Shown: positions 16,677 to 26,092, counted from the stretch's first letter. The stretch is DNA of 64,000 bases from CAVPJW01 sp963705525 (GCA_963705525.1 CAVPJW010000002.1:372001-436000), one strand, 5' to 3'. Program-made: numbers and translations. The notes: generated by a model from the sequence alone, not told the origin.

Positions 16677-18686
16677 TTACATTCGCGGTGGAACGTCGAT
16701 CCCCATCAGACCGAGCGCGCTGGCGAGCTGGTTCCGAACATAGAGGACGCCCGCCGCGCGCCACCGCCGTCGATCGGCGTGTTCCTCGTTCAGGATCGGG
16801 TAGCGATGATAGTACGCGTTGAACGCCTGCGCCAGGCCGAAGGCGAACTTCGCCAGCACTGAAAACTCCAGGGTCCGGACCACCTGCTCGACGATCTCAT
16901 CCAGGCGCGCCGCATCGAGAACGAGCGCCCAGAGCGCGTGACCGTCTTCAGCTCCGTCGAGTTCCGCGGACACGGTGGACGCCAGCGTCCGCACGATGTC
17001 GGCCTCGGTCAGCCCCTCGCGGTCCCGCAGCTTGTTGAAGATGTTGTTGGCGCGGACGACAGCATACTGCAGATACGGACCGCTTTCACCTTCGAAGTTC
17101 AGCGCCTCGTCGATGTCAAAGGCAATCACCTTGGTCCGCGAGAACTTGATCATGAAATACCGCACCGCCGCGACGGCAATCATCCCGGCAATGCGGTCGA
17201 TCTCCACCGAGGGCAGTTCGGCGTTTCGCGAGGAGACCTGGTGTCGCGCCTCTCCAATCAGCAGGTCGAGCAGGTCATCGGCCTTCACGCCCTGGCCCTT
17301 TCGTCCCGACACCTCGACGAAAGCCTTCGGAGACTCAGCACCAGTCGTCAGGTAGCCAAGCCGGCGCGCCGTTCCCTGCGACAGGGCCACCATTTCGTAG
17401 GAGAAATGCGTGGATTGTTCCGCCTGGTCGACGTAACCGAGCGTGGCCAGCGCCTGACGCAAGAGCTTCTGCAGATAGGACTGGCGGACGTCGATGACGT
17501 TGTACACTGTGTGCGCGCGACCGAACGCGGGCGGATCGGGATCTGCCGTAGGCGTGGTGCTGGTGGCCCAGATCCACGAGCCATCGTCCCGCTGATGGAA
17601 TCGGCGATAGTGAAAGTCCCGGCCGAGCAGGCCAAACTTCCAGAACTGGTACGCGATGTCCTTGCCGACGTAGGTGACCGTTCCGTTGGATCGCACGATG
17701 ACTTTTTCCCGGTTGTCCGTGCCGTCCGTCTCCGGCGACTCCGTTTCCTCACCGGGCAGCTCCGCCTCGTCTTCGATCCGCATCACCCAGCAGCCGGCCA
17801 GCTTGCCCTCGGTTTGGAGGAAGACCGCGCCTTTCTCCTTGAGGATGTCGAAGGCCCGTGCCCAGAACTGGAGATGGAGGATATCGCCTTCCCACGTCAA
17901 AAGCTGATAGTCGACATTCATCCGGGCGAGCGTACGCAGATGGCATCGGACGATTCGGTCCGCGATCAACGCAGCTATCGCCGCCGCGTCCGTTCCTCCC
18001 TGTTCGATGTCGTGCAAGGCGGACGTCCGGAGGGCCAGACGGTCCTTGTCCTGCTCATACCACTCGGTAACCCTGGCATACAGGTCCCAGCAGTAGAAAT
18101 CGAAGCGAGGCTGTGCGGCCCGCTCGCGGACGGTGTCGATCGTGCTGCCCTCGAGCCGCTGAAAACCCACGACGACGTCTGCCACCTGTACGCCGGTATC
18201 GTCGATATAGTTCTGCACCTCGACGGTGGCGTTCTGGAAGCGCAGCGCTCGAACGAGCGTATCTCCCAGTGCGGCATTGCGCAGGTGACCCACATGCGCC
18301 GCCTTGTTCGGGTTGATCGCCGTGTGCTCGACGATGGTCTTCGGTTGTGTGGCCTGTGGGCGCGGCGAAGGAGCTGCGGCGGTCACTCTCTCGACGAGGA
18401 ACGTCGATCGATCAAGGAAGAAATTGAGGTAGCCGTTCGGGGCGGGTTCGACACGCGCCGGTACGCGCCCGGCCAGAGCCGCGCTGAGCTCGCCGGCGAT
18501 CACGCGAGGCGCCTTCCTCGCGTTGCGGGCGAGCTCGAAGGCAACGGGTGTCGCGAGATCCCCAAGGCTGCGGTTCGGCGGGTAGTCCATCACGACCACC
18601 GGAATCTGATCCGGAGCCAATGCGTACGTGGCCGCTATCGCGTCGGTGACGGCAGACCGGATGGCCTGTTGCAGGGGCAGAATCAT
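16677..18686 (-). CDS. argS: Arginyl-tRNA synthetase
   Basis: A 669-residue class I synthetase charging tRNA-Arg. It has the N-terminal additional domain (SLGDLATPVAFELA), the HIGH-type motif HVGHLRNAALGD and a C-terminal DALR anticodon-binding domain (FNAYYHRYPIL). It is about 90 residues longer than the usual 550-580; extra sequence lies around the acidic segment ELPGEETESPETDG and the region after YVGKDIAYQFWKFG. No frameshift is seen. It lies upstream of the amidotransferase and downstream of mobA, all leftward. Confidence 0.93.
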   Translation of the reverse strand: MILPLQQAIRSAVTDAIAATYALAPDQIPVVVMDYPPNRSLGDLATPVAFELARNARKAPRVIAGELSAALAGRVPARVEPAPNGYLNFFLDRSTFLVERVTAAAPSPRPQATQPKTIVEHTAINPNKAAHVGHLRNAALGDTLVRALRFQNATVEVQNYIDDTGVQVADVVVGFQRLEGSTIDTVRERAAQPRFDFYCWDLYARVTEWYEQDKDRLALRTSALHDIEQGGTDAAAIAALIADRIVRCHLRTLARMNVDYQLLTWEGDILHLQFWARAFDILKEKGAVFLQTEGKLAGCWVMRIEDEAELPGEETESPETDGTDNREKVIVRSNGTVTYVGKDIAYQFWKFGLLGRDFHYRRFHQRDDGSWIWATSTTPTADPDPPAFGRAHTVYNVIDVRQSYLQKLLRQALATLGYVDQAEQSTHFSYEMVALSQGTARRLGYLTTGAESPKAFVEVSGRKGQGVKADDLLDLLIGEARHQVSSRNAELPSVEIDRIAGMIAVAAVRYFMIKFSRTKVIAFDIDEALNFEGESGPYLQYAVVRANNIFNKLRDREGLTEADIVRTLASTVSAELDGAEDGHALWALVLDAARLDEIVEQVVRTLEFSVLAKFAFGLAQAFNAYYHRYPILNEEHADRRRWRAAGVLYVRNQLASALGLMGIDVPPRM

Positions 18687-18767
18687 GTGGGCCTGGTTTG
18701 ACTCGCTGAGATCCGTGCGGTTACGATTTTCGTCAGTGAAGATCTCTTGGCCGGCGGTCGTCGCCCC

Positions 18768-19397
18768 TCAGCCCGCTCGATCGGAATGATCCCGCTCTCG
18801 CCTGCATTCCTTTTCGATCGCAATGGCCCGTGCGTAGTCGTCGGGCGTGTTGATGTTGAAGAGCAGTCTGCCATCCGGGTCGAACGGCGCGATATCGGCT
18901 GGCCCGAGGACGCGCATCGTCAGCCCTGGTTGGTCCACGAGCGAGGCGAGGCGTCGGACGCCACGCTCGACCAGCCGGCCGAGGACCAGGCTGCACGATT
19001 TGGCAACGGTCGCGCAGAGCGGGTGGCGGCCGTCCGCCGTTCGAATCATCACGAGGTCCACATCTTCCCCTGCACTTCTGAGCCGTTTCAAGAACGGCAC
19101 TGTCAGGAACGGCATGTCGCATGCGATAGCCAGAACGCGTTCGGTCGGTGCGGTCGTGATCGCCGTATGCAAACCGCCCAATGGGCCGATATCTGGAGTG
19201 CCATCGACGACGACGGGCACATCCGACCGGGCAAACCGGATCCGATCGCTCGTGACGAGGATGATGTGCTCCGCAATGTCGCGCAGAACGGCGATCTGTC
19301 GATCCAGAATCGATCGATCGCCCACGACCAGCATCGCCTTTTCGCGCCCACCCATTCGCCGCGCACGGCCGCCGGCAAGAATGGCCGCAGTCCACAT
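18768..19397 (-). CDS. mobA: Molybdenum cofactor guanylyltransferase
   Basis: A 209-residue nucleotidyltransferase that attaches GMP to molybdopterin. It opens with the signature LAGGRARRMGGREKA (GTP binding), has GPLGGLHTAI, and the metal-binding ACDMPFL. The C-terminal FNINTPDDYA is typical. Length is normal. No other molybdopterin genes are in the window. It is divergently transcribed from the V4R/TPR fusion gene, with 23 bp between the start codons. Confidence 0.9.
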   Translation of the reverse strand: MWTAAILAGGRARRMGGREKAMLVVGDRSILDRQIAVLRDIAEHIILVTSDRIRFARSDVPVVVDGTPDIGPLGGLHTAITTAPTERVLAIACDMPFLTVPFLKRLRSAGEDVDLVMIRTADGRHPLCATVAKSCSLVLGRLVERGVRRLASLVDQPGLTMRVLGPADIAPFDPDGRLLFNINTPDDYARAIAIEKECRRERDHSDRAG

Positions 19398-19404
19398 TCG
19401 CCCG

Positions 19405-19410
19405 TAAACT
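19405..19410 (+). promoter_or_regulatory. -10-like TAAACT before the V4R/TPR gene
   Basis: TAAACT ends ten bases before the ATG at 19421 in a 23-bp divergent spacer. No Shine-Dalgarno sequence precedes the ATG. The same hexamer precedes the gene at 56386. Confidence 0.35.
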
Positions 19411-19420
19411 TACCAGAAAA

Positions 19421-21610
19421 ATGAACGACGCGGGAATCGGTCGAGTGCTCGTCGCGAGCCTGCATCAGGGCATCTCGGATGTTCTCCCCAGCCGCGTGGA
19501 GTTCTACGAGAACTGGTTCAATCCGGTCGGCCTGCGCGATGGACGCATCGGTCTGGCACCGATCGCCGCAGTTCTCAGCTTCCTGCGACGGGAAGGCGAC
19601 GCCTACGCCGAAGTCACGAAACGTGCCGGAGAGTATGCCGCGGACTGGACGTTCGCGTCGCTTCCGGGGATCAGGCGGGCGCTGCTCCAGGCCATGCCGG
19701 TTGCCGTGCGCCGTCGATTCGCCCTCGGGATCGTTCGTCAACTGGTGCGACAGACGTATGGCGGCAGCCGGGCGCTCGTTCGCCGTGGGCGCGGGCTCGC
19801 CGCGCTCGAAGTGCGGGGCTCGATTTTTTGCGGCGTGCGGGAGCCAATCGGCCACCCATTGTGCGGATTCTACGCGGCCGCGACCGAGAGGTTCCTGACG
19901 CTCTGCGGTTTGCCCTGTCATACGCGCGTCGAACGGTGCCGCGGCGCCGGTGACGATGGCTGCCGGATCGAGGTGAGCTGGAACGGAGGACCGGCAGCGC
20001 CACATCCGACGTCGCTCGCCGTCCTTCTGCTGTTGCTTTTCCTTGGCACCGCCTCGCGTGCACCGGCGGCGACGGATCGCATGCTCGTCATGCCGTTCGA
20101 TACGCCCGCCCGCGAGCCCAAGACGTTTTGGCTGAGCGAGGCGTCCTCGATTCTGATCGTGGACAGGTTGAACGCGGTGGGGTCGAATGCTATCAGCCGC
20201 GAGGAACGGCTCCGGGCGTTCGCCGAGCTGCAGGTGCCGCCGGCGGCCTCGCTCAGCCAGGCCACGATCATTCGCGTTGCGCAGCTCGTCGGCGCGCGTG
20301 ACGTCGTCCTAGGCACACTCGCCGTGCACGGCGATGCGCTCGAGATTCACGCGCGGCTTTTGAGGCTCGACACGGGACGTCTCGAGACCGAGTTCGTCGA
20401 GCGCGGGGCGCTCGCCGATCTCTTCTCCATCTTCGCGCGGGTCGCGACGCGATTGACGCCGGCGTCTGCCACCGGCTCGTCACCGCAAGCTGTCAATCCA
20501 CCCCTGACGGCGTTCGAGCAATACGTGAAGGGGTTGCTGGCTGAAACCCCAGCGACCCAGATTGGCTTTCTGACCGGAGCGTTGAAGATCGCGCCGCACT
20601 ACGAGCAGGCGCGCCTGGCCTTGTGGAATGCGTATGCCGATCAAGGCGACGATGCCAATGCTCTCGCGGCCGTGGTCACGGTTCCGGCCGGGTCGCCGTA
20701 CTATCGCCGCGCGCGATTCGCCGCAGCCATGTCGCTGATGAATCTGCAGCGGTTCGATGAGGCATTCTCCGCGCTCAAGACGCTGCCCGGCGCCGACTCC
20801 ACGGCCTCGGTTCTGAACAACCTGGGGGTGGTGCAGCTTCGCCGGGGCAGCACGCCGCAGACCGGGCGCGCGACCTTCTATTTCAACCAGGCCATGCGGC
20901 ACGATCCCGGCGACGCCGACTACTACTTCAATCTCGGCTACGCGTACGCGCTCGATCACGATTCGCAGGCGGCCATCTACTGGCTTCGGGAGGCCGTGCG
21001 GCGGAACCCCGCCGATGCCGATGCGCACTTCGTGCTGAGCGCCTCGCTTCGTGCCTCGGGCGCCGCCACGGAAGCCGCCCGCGAGAGCGAGCTCGCCGAG
21101 AAGTTGTCGTCGAGCTATGCGGATGGGAGTGTGCGACGGTCCACCGCCGACCCGGTTCCGCGCGGCCTGGAGCGCGTCCGACACGAGATGGATGATGGCG
21201 CCGGCGATCGAATCGCCACCACCATCGAGGCCACGGAGCAGCGAGAGCAGCAGGAACTGGTCACCTTCTATCTCGAGCGTGGCCGGCGCCTTTTTGAAGA
21301 CGAGAACGACCGCGACTCGACGGTGGAGCTCCGGCGAGCCATCTTCCTGTCGCCGTATGAAGCCGAGGCCCATCTCCTGCTCGGACGCATTTATCTACGG
21401 ACGGGGCGTGTTCGGGAAGCCGTCGAAGAGTTCAAGATCGCGCTCTGGAGCCAGGAATCGGCCGACGCGCACGTGGCGCTCGGCGAGGCCCTCCTCTCCG
21501 CCAAGAATGAGGCTGAGGCCCGAATCGAAGCCGAGCGGGCGCTCAAGCTGGATCCCGCCTCCGCGCCCGCTCGTCGCCTCCTCGACCGTCTGACTCCTCC
21601 CACTCGCTAG
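19421..21610 (+). CDS. Fusion protein: V4R-like domain, membrane segment, TolB/CsgG-like domain and TPR repeats
   Basis: A 729-residue protein of unusual build. Residues about 20-186 resemble a V4R/heme-NO-like sensor fold and are cysteine-rich (C137, C148, C162, C166, C173, C181), ending GDDGCRIEV. Residues 198-211 are a hydrophobic run (LAVLLLLLFLGT) followed by SRAPAATD, which looks like a signal-peptide cleavage region in mid-protein. Residues about 219-360 resemble a TolB/CsgG-type N-terminal fold (DRMLVMPFDTP, IVDRLNAVG, VGARDVVLGTL). The rest contains several TPR motifs, for example NNLGVVQLRRG, YYFNLGYAYALD and EAHLLLGRIYLRTGR. The likely topology is a cytoplasmic sensor, one membrane pass and periplasmic TPRs. 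Domain calls for the first half are by eye and moderate. Confidence 0.8.
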   Translation: MNDAGIGRVLVASLHQGISDVLPSRVEFYENWFNPVGLRDGRIGLAPIAAVLSFLRREGDAYAEVTKRAGEYAADWTFASLPGIRRALLQAMPVAVRRRFALGIVRQLVRQTYGGSRALVRRGRGLAALEVRGSIFCGVREPIGHPLCGFYAAATERFLTLCGLPCHTRVERCRGAGDDGCRIEVSWNGGPAAPHPTSLAVLLLLLFLGTASRAPAATDRMLVMPFDTPAREPKTFWLSEASSILIVDRLNAVGSNAISREERLRAFAELQVPPAASLSQATIIRVAQLVGARDVVLGTLAVHGDALEIHARLLRLDTGRLETEFVERGALADLFSIFARVATRLTPASATGSSPQAVNPPLTAFEQYVKGLLAETPATQIGFLTGALKIAPHYEQARLALWNAYADQGDDANALAAVVTVPAGSPYYRRARFAAAMSLMNLQRFDEAFSALKTLPGADSTASVLNNLGVVQLRRGSTPQTGRATFYFNQAMRHDPGDADYYFNLGYAYALDHDSQAAIYWLREAVRRNPADADAHFVLSASLRASGAATEAARESELAEKLSSSYADGSVRRSTADPVPRGLERVRHEMDDGAGDRIATTIEATEQREQQELVTFYLERGRRLFEDENDRDSTVELRRAIFLSPYEAEAHLLLGRIYLRTGRVREAVEEFKIALWSQESADAHVALGEALLSAKNEAEARIEAERALKLDPASAPARRLLDRLTPPTR

Positions 21611-21622
21611 GACCGCCGGCGG

Positions 21623-21628
21623 TATAAT
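21623..21628 (+). promoter_or_regulatory. -10 box TATAAT before the NfeD protease gene
   Basis: A perfect TATAAT lies 22 bases before the ATG at 21651, in the 40-bp gap after the TPR gene. It probably starts the protease-slipin-SPOR-lnt transcript. No convincing -35 is seen. Confidence 0.5.
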
Positions 21629-21650
21629 TCGAGATACCTTCGCCAACTCG

Positions 21651-22997
21651 ATGCGCGTCTCGCCTTGGCGTCTTCGGACTGCGGGCGGCCTCATCCTCGC
21701 CGCGGGCGTTCTGTGGCTCGCGGCAGATCCGGCATCGGCGCCCTCCATCTCGGCTGCGACACCCGCGGTTGTGTATTCGGCAGAAATCGATTCGATCATT
21801 CAGCCGGTCGCCGCCGAGTACATGATCGCGACGATCGATCGAGCCGATCAGGAACGGGCGGCACTCGTCGTCTTCACCCTCCGCACGCCCGGCGGGCTGG
21901 TCGATTCAACCCGCTCCATCGTTTCGAGGATGATCACCGCCACGACACCGATCGTGGTCTTCGTCGCCCCGGCTGGCGCGCGTGCCGCATCTGCGGGATT
22001 CATTCTGACGATCGCGGCTGATGTGGCCGCGATGGCCCCCGGGACGCACATCGGAGCCGCCTCGCCCGTGTCTGGTGGTGGCGAAAAGCTGGACGATGTG
22101 GCGGAGCGGAAGGCCACCGCCGACCTGGCCGCTTACGCACGCACGCTGGCCACCCGACGTCACCGGAATGTTCAGCTCGCGGAAGAGGCCGTGAGCAAGA
22201 GTCGCGCCTTCACGGATGGAGAAGCGGTGTCTGCGTCACCGCCTCTCGTTGACATCGTTGCGAGTGATCTACAGGAGCTCCTGCGAAAAATCGACGGGCG
22301 GACCGTGACGCGCTTCGACGGTTCCACCGTCGTCATCAAGGTGAGTCAGCCATCGATCGTGGCCGTGCAGATGAACTGGCGCCAGCGGCTGCTGAGCGCA
22401 ATCGCGCATCCCAACATCGCCTACCTGCTCATGAGCCTGGGCATGCTCGGCCTGACCATCGAGCTCTGGAGCCCCGGTGCGGTGCTGCCTGGTGTCGTCG
22501 GCGGTCTGTCTCTGCTGCTGGCGTTTTTCGCGTTTCAAGTGCTTCCCGTGAACTACGCCGGCCTGCTCTTGATTCTCTTCGGCCTGCTGCTGCTCGTCCT
22601 CGAGATCAAAGTCACCAGCTTTGGTCTCCTGACCGCCGGTGGCTTGATCAGCCTCTTCCTGGGATCGACGATGTTGATTGACTCGGGCGCTCCTGAGCTC
22701 AAAATCAGTCTTCGGTTGATCATTCCGGTGACGGTCGGTCTCGCCGGCATTCTGCTCTTCCTGGTACGGTTGGGCATTGCGGCACAGCGGGGAAGGCCCG
22801 TCACCGGCGATGCGGGCATGCTGAATGAAATAGGGCGTGCCCTGACCGCCATCGAGGCGGGCAGCTCGGGTCAGGTGGAGGCGCACGGCGAGATCTGGCA
22901 GGCCGTTTCGGTCGCGCCGGTATCGAAGGGCCAGAACGTTCGCGTGCTGGCGGTGAAAGGGCTGACGCTGACAGTTCAGCCCGTGAGCGAGGAGTGA
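21651..22997 (+). CDS. NfeD-family membrane-bound serine protease
   Basis: A 448-residue protein: signal peptide, a ClpP-like serine protease domain (residues about 40-230), several membrane segments (about 245-370) and a C-terminal NfeD OB-fold domain. The catalytic Ser114 is in AASAG and Lys154 in ERKATAD, 40 residues apart, as in the archaeal STOPP Ser-Lys protease. In that system the protease cleaves the hydrophobic tail of its stomatin partner. Here the stomatin-like gene follows 9 nt later, so the pair most likely works together in membrane quality control. Confidence 0.9.
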   Translation: MRVSPWRLRTAGGLILAAGVLWLAADPASAPSISAATPAVVYSAEIDSIIQPVAAEYMIATIDRADQERAALVVFTLRTPGGLVDSTRSIVSRMITATTPIVVFVAPAGARAASAGFILTIAADVAAMAPGTHIGAASPVSGGGEKLDDVAERKATADLAAYARTLATRRHRNVQLAEEAVSKSRAFTDGEAVSASPPLVDIVASDLQELLRKIDGRTVTRFDGSTVVIKVSQPSIVAVQMNWRQRLLSAIAHPNIAYLLMSLGMLGLTIELWSPGAVLPGVVGGLSLLLAFFAFQVLPVNYAGLLLILFGLLLLVLEIKVTSFGLLTAGGLISLFLGSTMLIDSGAPELKISLRLIIPVTVGLAGILLFLVRLGIAAQRGRPVTGDAGMLNEIGRALTAIEAGSSGQVEAHGEIWQAVSVAPVSKGQNVRVLAVKGLTLTVQPVSEE

Positions 22998-23006
22998 GGC
23001 AGGCTA

Positions 23007-23783
23007 ATGGTGATTTCTCCGCTGATGATTCTGGTGCTCATTGTTGTGCTGTACGTCTTGAGCGCCGTCAAGATTCTGGCCGAATACGAGCGCGCGGTGA
23101 TCTTCCGGCTCGGCAAGCTGCTGGCCCGACCGAAAGGGCCCGGCGTCATTCTGGTATTTGCGCCTATCGACCGCATGGTGCGCGTCAGCCTTCGGACGAT
23201 TGTGCTCGACGTGCCTCCGCAAGACGTGATCACGCGGGACAACGTGTCGGTCAAGGTCAATGCGGTCGTGTATTTTCGCGTGATGGATCCGCGTCGGGCC
23301 ATCGTCGAGGTCGAGAGCTATCACTACGCGACATCCCAGCTGGCCCAGACCACGCTCAGGAGCGTCCTCGGGCAGGTTGAGCTCGACGATCTGCTCTCTG
23401 AACGAGAACGGCTGAATCAGCGGCTCCAGAAGATCCTCGATCTGCATACCGATCCGTGGGGCATCAAGGTTTCCGCGGTCGAGGTGAAACACGTTGATCT
23501 GCCGCCCGACATGCAGCGCGCGATGGCTCGTCAGGCCGAGGCCGAGCGCGAGAAACGTGCTAAAATCATACACGCGGCAGGAGAGCTCGAAGCGTCGGAG
23601 AAGCTGTCACAGGCGGCAGCTGTGATCGCGAGTGAACCGGTGACGATCACCCTCCGATACCTTCAAACGTTGACCGAGATCGCGTCGGAAAAGAACTCGA
23701 CGATCATCTTTCCGCTGCCGATCGAAATGCTGAACCTGCTTCACGTCCCAGCCGGACGGGCGGCAGGGGAGCGCGTTCCATAG
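23007..23783 (+). CDS. Slipin (stomatin/SPFH band-7 family protein)
   Basis: A 258-residue SPFH protein with one N-terminal membrane segment (MILVLIVVLYVLSAVKI) and the band-7 core: EYERAVIFRLGKLL, GPGVILVFAPID, VYFRVMDPRRAI, then the coiled-coil stretch QAEAEREKRAKI. It forms large ring- or cage-like membrane assemblies. It directly follows the NfeD protease, its classic partner. The SPOR gene starts immediately after its stop codon. Confidence 0.93.
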   Translation: MVISPLMILVLIVVLYVLSAVKILAEYERAVIFRLGKLLARPKGPGVILVFAPIDRMVRVSLRTIVLDVPPQDVITRDNVSVKVNAVVYFRVMDPRRAIVEVESYHYATSQLAQTTLRSVLGQVELDDLLSERERLNQRLQKILDLHTDPWGIKVSAVEVKHVDLPPDMQRAMARQAEAEREKRAKIIHAAGELEASEKLSQAAAVIASEPVTITLRYLQTLTEIASEKNSTIIFPLPIEMLNLLHVPAGRAAGERVP

Positions 23784-23789
23784 GTGCCG

Positions 23790-24548
23790 ATGAGCGACGA
23801 AGGCTTTCACGAAATCCAGTTGAATGGGAAGCAGCTCGTCTTCCTGTTCATGGCGACGACCGTGGTGGTCGTGGTCGTGTTTCTCTGCGGCGTGCTAGTG
23901 GGGCGGGGAGTCAAGGCGGATCGCGTCATGGCCGCGGCCGAAGTCAGCGCCGCGGGTCCTGCCTCGGTCGCCGCGGAGTCTCCGGCGCCACCGGCGGCCG
24001 CCCCGGCGACCGCGCCGCAGGCACCAGCGGATGCCGACCTCAGCTACTACAAGCGCCTCGAGACCGACAGCACTCCGAAAGAAGAGCTGAAAGCCAACGA
24101 CTCAGATTCCGATCGGCCGACTCCTGCCGCCGCCCCGGCCGCACCGAAGCCTTCGACCGCCGAGACCAAGGCGCCGGCCGTGATTTGGAAGTCCGCTCCT
24201 CCGGAAAGGACCAAGCCGGCCCCGCCGCCCTCTGCACCCGCGCCGGCAGCAGCCAAGACATCGGCGCCGGTCGCGGCGAAGTCAGCCGCGGCACCGGCTG
24301 GCGCCGCCGAGATGGCGGATGACGGCTTTGCCGTACAGATCGCCGCGCTCCGCGAGCGCTCCGATGCCGAGGCCATCGTGAAGCGCCTGTCCACCAGAGG
24401 ATATCAGGCGTACGTGGTGAATCCGGGGGCCGGGCAGGCTCCCGTCTACCGCGTGAGAGTGGGCAAGTTCAAGAACCGTCGCGATGCAGAGGAGGCAGCC
24501 ACGAAACTGGCGAAGGAAGAGCAGTTCAAGCCCTGGATTATTCGCTAG
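23790..24548 (+). CDS. SPOR domain-containing membrane protein
   Basis: A 252-residue protein with a short cytoplasmic tail, one membrane helix (residues about 15-38), a long Ala/Pro-rich linker and a C-terminal SPOR domain of about 75 residues (GFAVQIAALRERSDAEAIV to the end). SPOR domains bind denuded glycan strands at division septa, so a periplasmic, peptidoglycan-linked role is likely. ATG 23790 is preferred over GTG 23784, two codons upstream, but neither has a strong ribosome site. Its 3' end overlaps the proposed start of lnt. Confidence 0.85.
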   Translation: MSDEGFHEIQLNGKQLVFLFMATTVVVVVVFLCGVLVGRGVKADRVMAAAEVSAAGPASVAAESPAPPAAAPATAPQAPADADLSYYKRLETDSTPKEELKANDSDSDRPTPAAAPAAPKPSTAETKAPAVIWKSAPPERTKPAPPPSAPAPAAAKTSAPVAAKSAAAPAGAAEMADDGFAVQIAALRERSDAEAIVKRLSTRGYQAYVVNPGAGQAPVYRVRVGKFKNRRDAEEAATKLAKEEQFKPWIIR

Positions 24549-26068
24549 CGCTCGCCTCCGGCGTCCTTCTCGCGCTCAGCTTCCCTCGATTCGGCCAGCC
24601 GGCCGTAGCGTGGATCGCGCTCGTTCCCCTTCTCATTGCAGTCCAGCGTCGAACGAATCCTGGTCTGAGTAGTCGCACGTCCCCGGTGCTTGGGGCATTC
24701 CTCCTCGGCCTGGTCACTGGTGCCGTGTATTTCGCCGGCACCCTGTACTGGATCACGGACGTCATGATCACGTTCGGGGGCTTGCCTGGGGTTGTCGCCG
24801 TTTTGGTGAACGCGGGACTCGTCGCGTATCTCGCCCTCTACATTGCGCTGTTCGCCGTGACGACAGCCAAGCTCAATCAGTCGCTCCCCTGGTCGGGCCT
24901 GATCCTCACGCCGTTCGCGTGGGTGGCACTCGAACTGGCGCGCGCGCAGATCTTCGGCGGCTTCCCGTGGGTGCTCCTCGGATACAGCCAGTGGGATGTG
25001 TTGCCGGTCGCGCAGGCTGCCAGCGTGTTCGGCGTCTACGGAGTCTCGGGACTCGTGGCATTCATGAATGCCGCCATCGCCTGCACGCTGGTGTGGCGCG
25101 GGCCCACGCGATTCTGGCCCGTGACCATCGCCGTCATTCTGGTCGTCGGCGCCAGCTTCTGGGGGTACACGAGAATCCGGAACGAATCGCTGGTTCGCTC
25201 AGGAGCTCCGCTGCGAGTCGGCCTCATTCAGGGAAATGTGCTGCAGGAGCACAAATGGGATCCGGGTCGCGCCGACGAGATCCTCCGCCGTTATCTCGCC
25301 CTCAGCCGTGGCGCGATTGGGCGGGGCGCACGGTTCGTCATCTGGCCCGAGTCGGCCACGCCGTTCTACTTCGAAGACGATGCGTTGGGTGCGGGCGCCA
25401 TTCGCGATCTCGCGCGGACGGCGGGCGTGCCATTTCTCGTGGGGAGCGACCAAGTCGAGCGGCAGCCCGTGGCGCGCTATTACAACGCCGCGTTTCTGGT
25501 AATGCCGAGCGGCCAGACGGGGGCCGTCTATCGGAAGATTCACCTGGTGCCCTTTGGTGAGTACGTTCCTCTCAAGCAGTTGCTGTTCTTCGCGGCGCCG
25601 CTGGTGGAATCCGTGTCTGATTTTTCGCCAGGCGACGAAGCGGTTCTCTTGCCGCTCGAAGGGCACCTGGCGAGCACCGCCATCTGCTATGAAGTGGTCT
25701 ATCCGGAGCTTATCCGGCAGTTCGTCGTGAAGGGGAGCGAGCTTCTGACGGCCATCACCAATGACGCGTGGTACGGACAGTCGTCGGCGCCCTATCAACA
25801 TTTTTCACAGGCGTCGATGCGCGCCATCGAACAGGGCCGCTATCTCGTGCGCGCCGCCAATACGGGCATCTCCGGTATCGTCGATCCCTACGGACGCGTG
25901 GTGTCGAGCTCGCGCATGTTCGAGCCGGCCGCCCTCGTCGGAGACGTGCGGTTGCTATCGGGGTCGACGTTGTACGCCCGCATCGGCGACCTCTTCGCGT
26001 ACCTGTCGGCCCTCCTCACCGCCGCCGCGCTCATCGTGGGTACCAAGGGCCGCAGCAGGAACGTGTGA
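24533..26068 (+). CDS. lnt: Apolipoprotein N-acyltransferase, with probable non-canonical start
   Basis: A membrane enzyme that N-acylates the lipoprotein cysteine, the last step of lipoprotein maturation. The nitrilase-like domain holds the full triad: Glu in IWPESATPF, Lys in YRKIHLVPFGEY and Cys in AICYEVVYP. The first canonical start in frame is GTG 24686, but the frame stays open upstream and encodes the expected first membrane segments (ASGVLLALSFPRFG, then WIALVPLLIAV). No ATG, GTG or TTG exists there in frame. A CTG at 24533 with GGAAGAG upstream would give 511 residues and place the triad at E273, K335 and C385, almost exactly the E. coli numbers (267, 335, 387). The start is inferred; a frameshift at the SPOR junction is the alternative. 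Confidence 0.85.
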   Translation: MDYSLALASGVLLALSFPRFGQPAVAWIALVPLLIAVQRRTNPGLSSRTSPVLGAFLLGLVTGAVYFAGTLYWITDVMITFGGLPGVVAVLVNAGLVAYLALYIALFAVTTAKLNQSLPWSGLILTPFAWVALELARAQIFGGFPWVLLGYSQWDVLPVAQAASVFGVYGVSGLVAFMNAAIACTLVWRGPTRFWPVTIAVILVVGASFWGYTRIRNESLVRSGAPLRVGLIQGNVLQEHKWDPGRADEILRRYLALSRGAIGRGARFVIWPESATPFYFEDDALGAGAIRDLARTAGVPFLVGSDQVERQPVARYYNAAFLVMPSGQTGAVYRKIHLVPFGEYVPLKQLLFFAAPLVESVSDFSPGDEAVLLPLEGHLASTAICYEVVYPELIRQFVVKGSELLTAITNDAWYGQSSAPYQHFSQASMRAIEQGRYLVRAANTGISGIVDPYGRVVSSSRMFEPAALVGDVRLLSGSTLYARIGDLFAYLSALLTAAALIVGTKGRSRNV

Positions 26069-26092
26069 GAGAATGAGGACGGACCATCCGAT

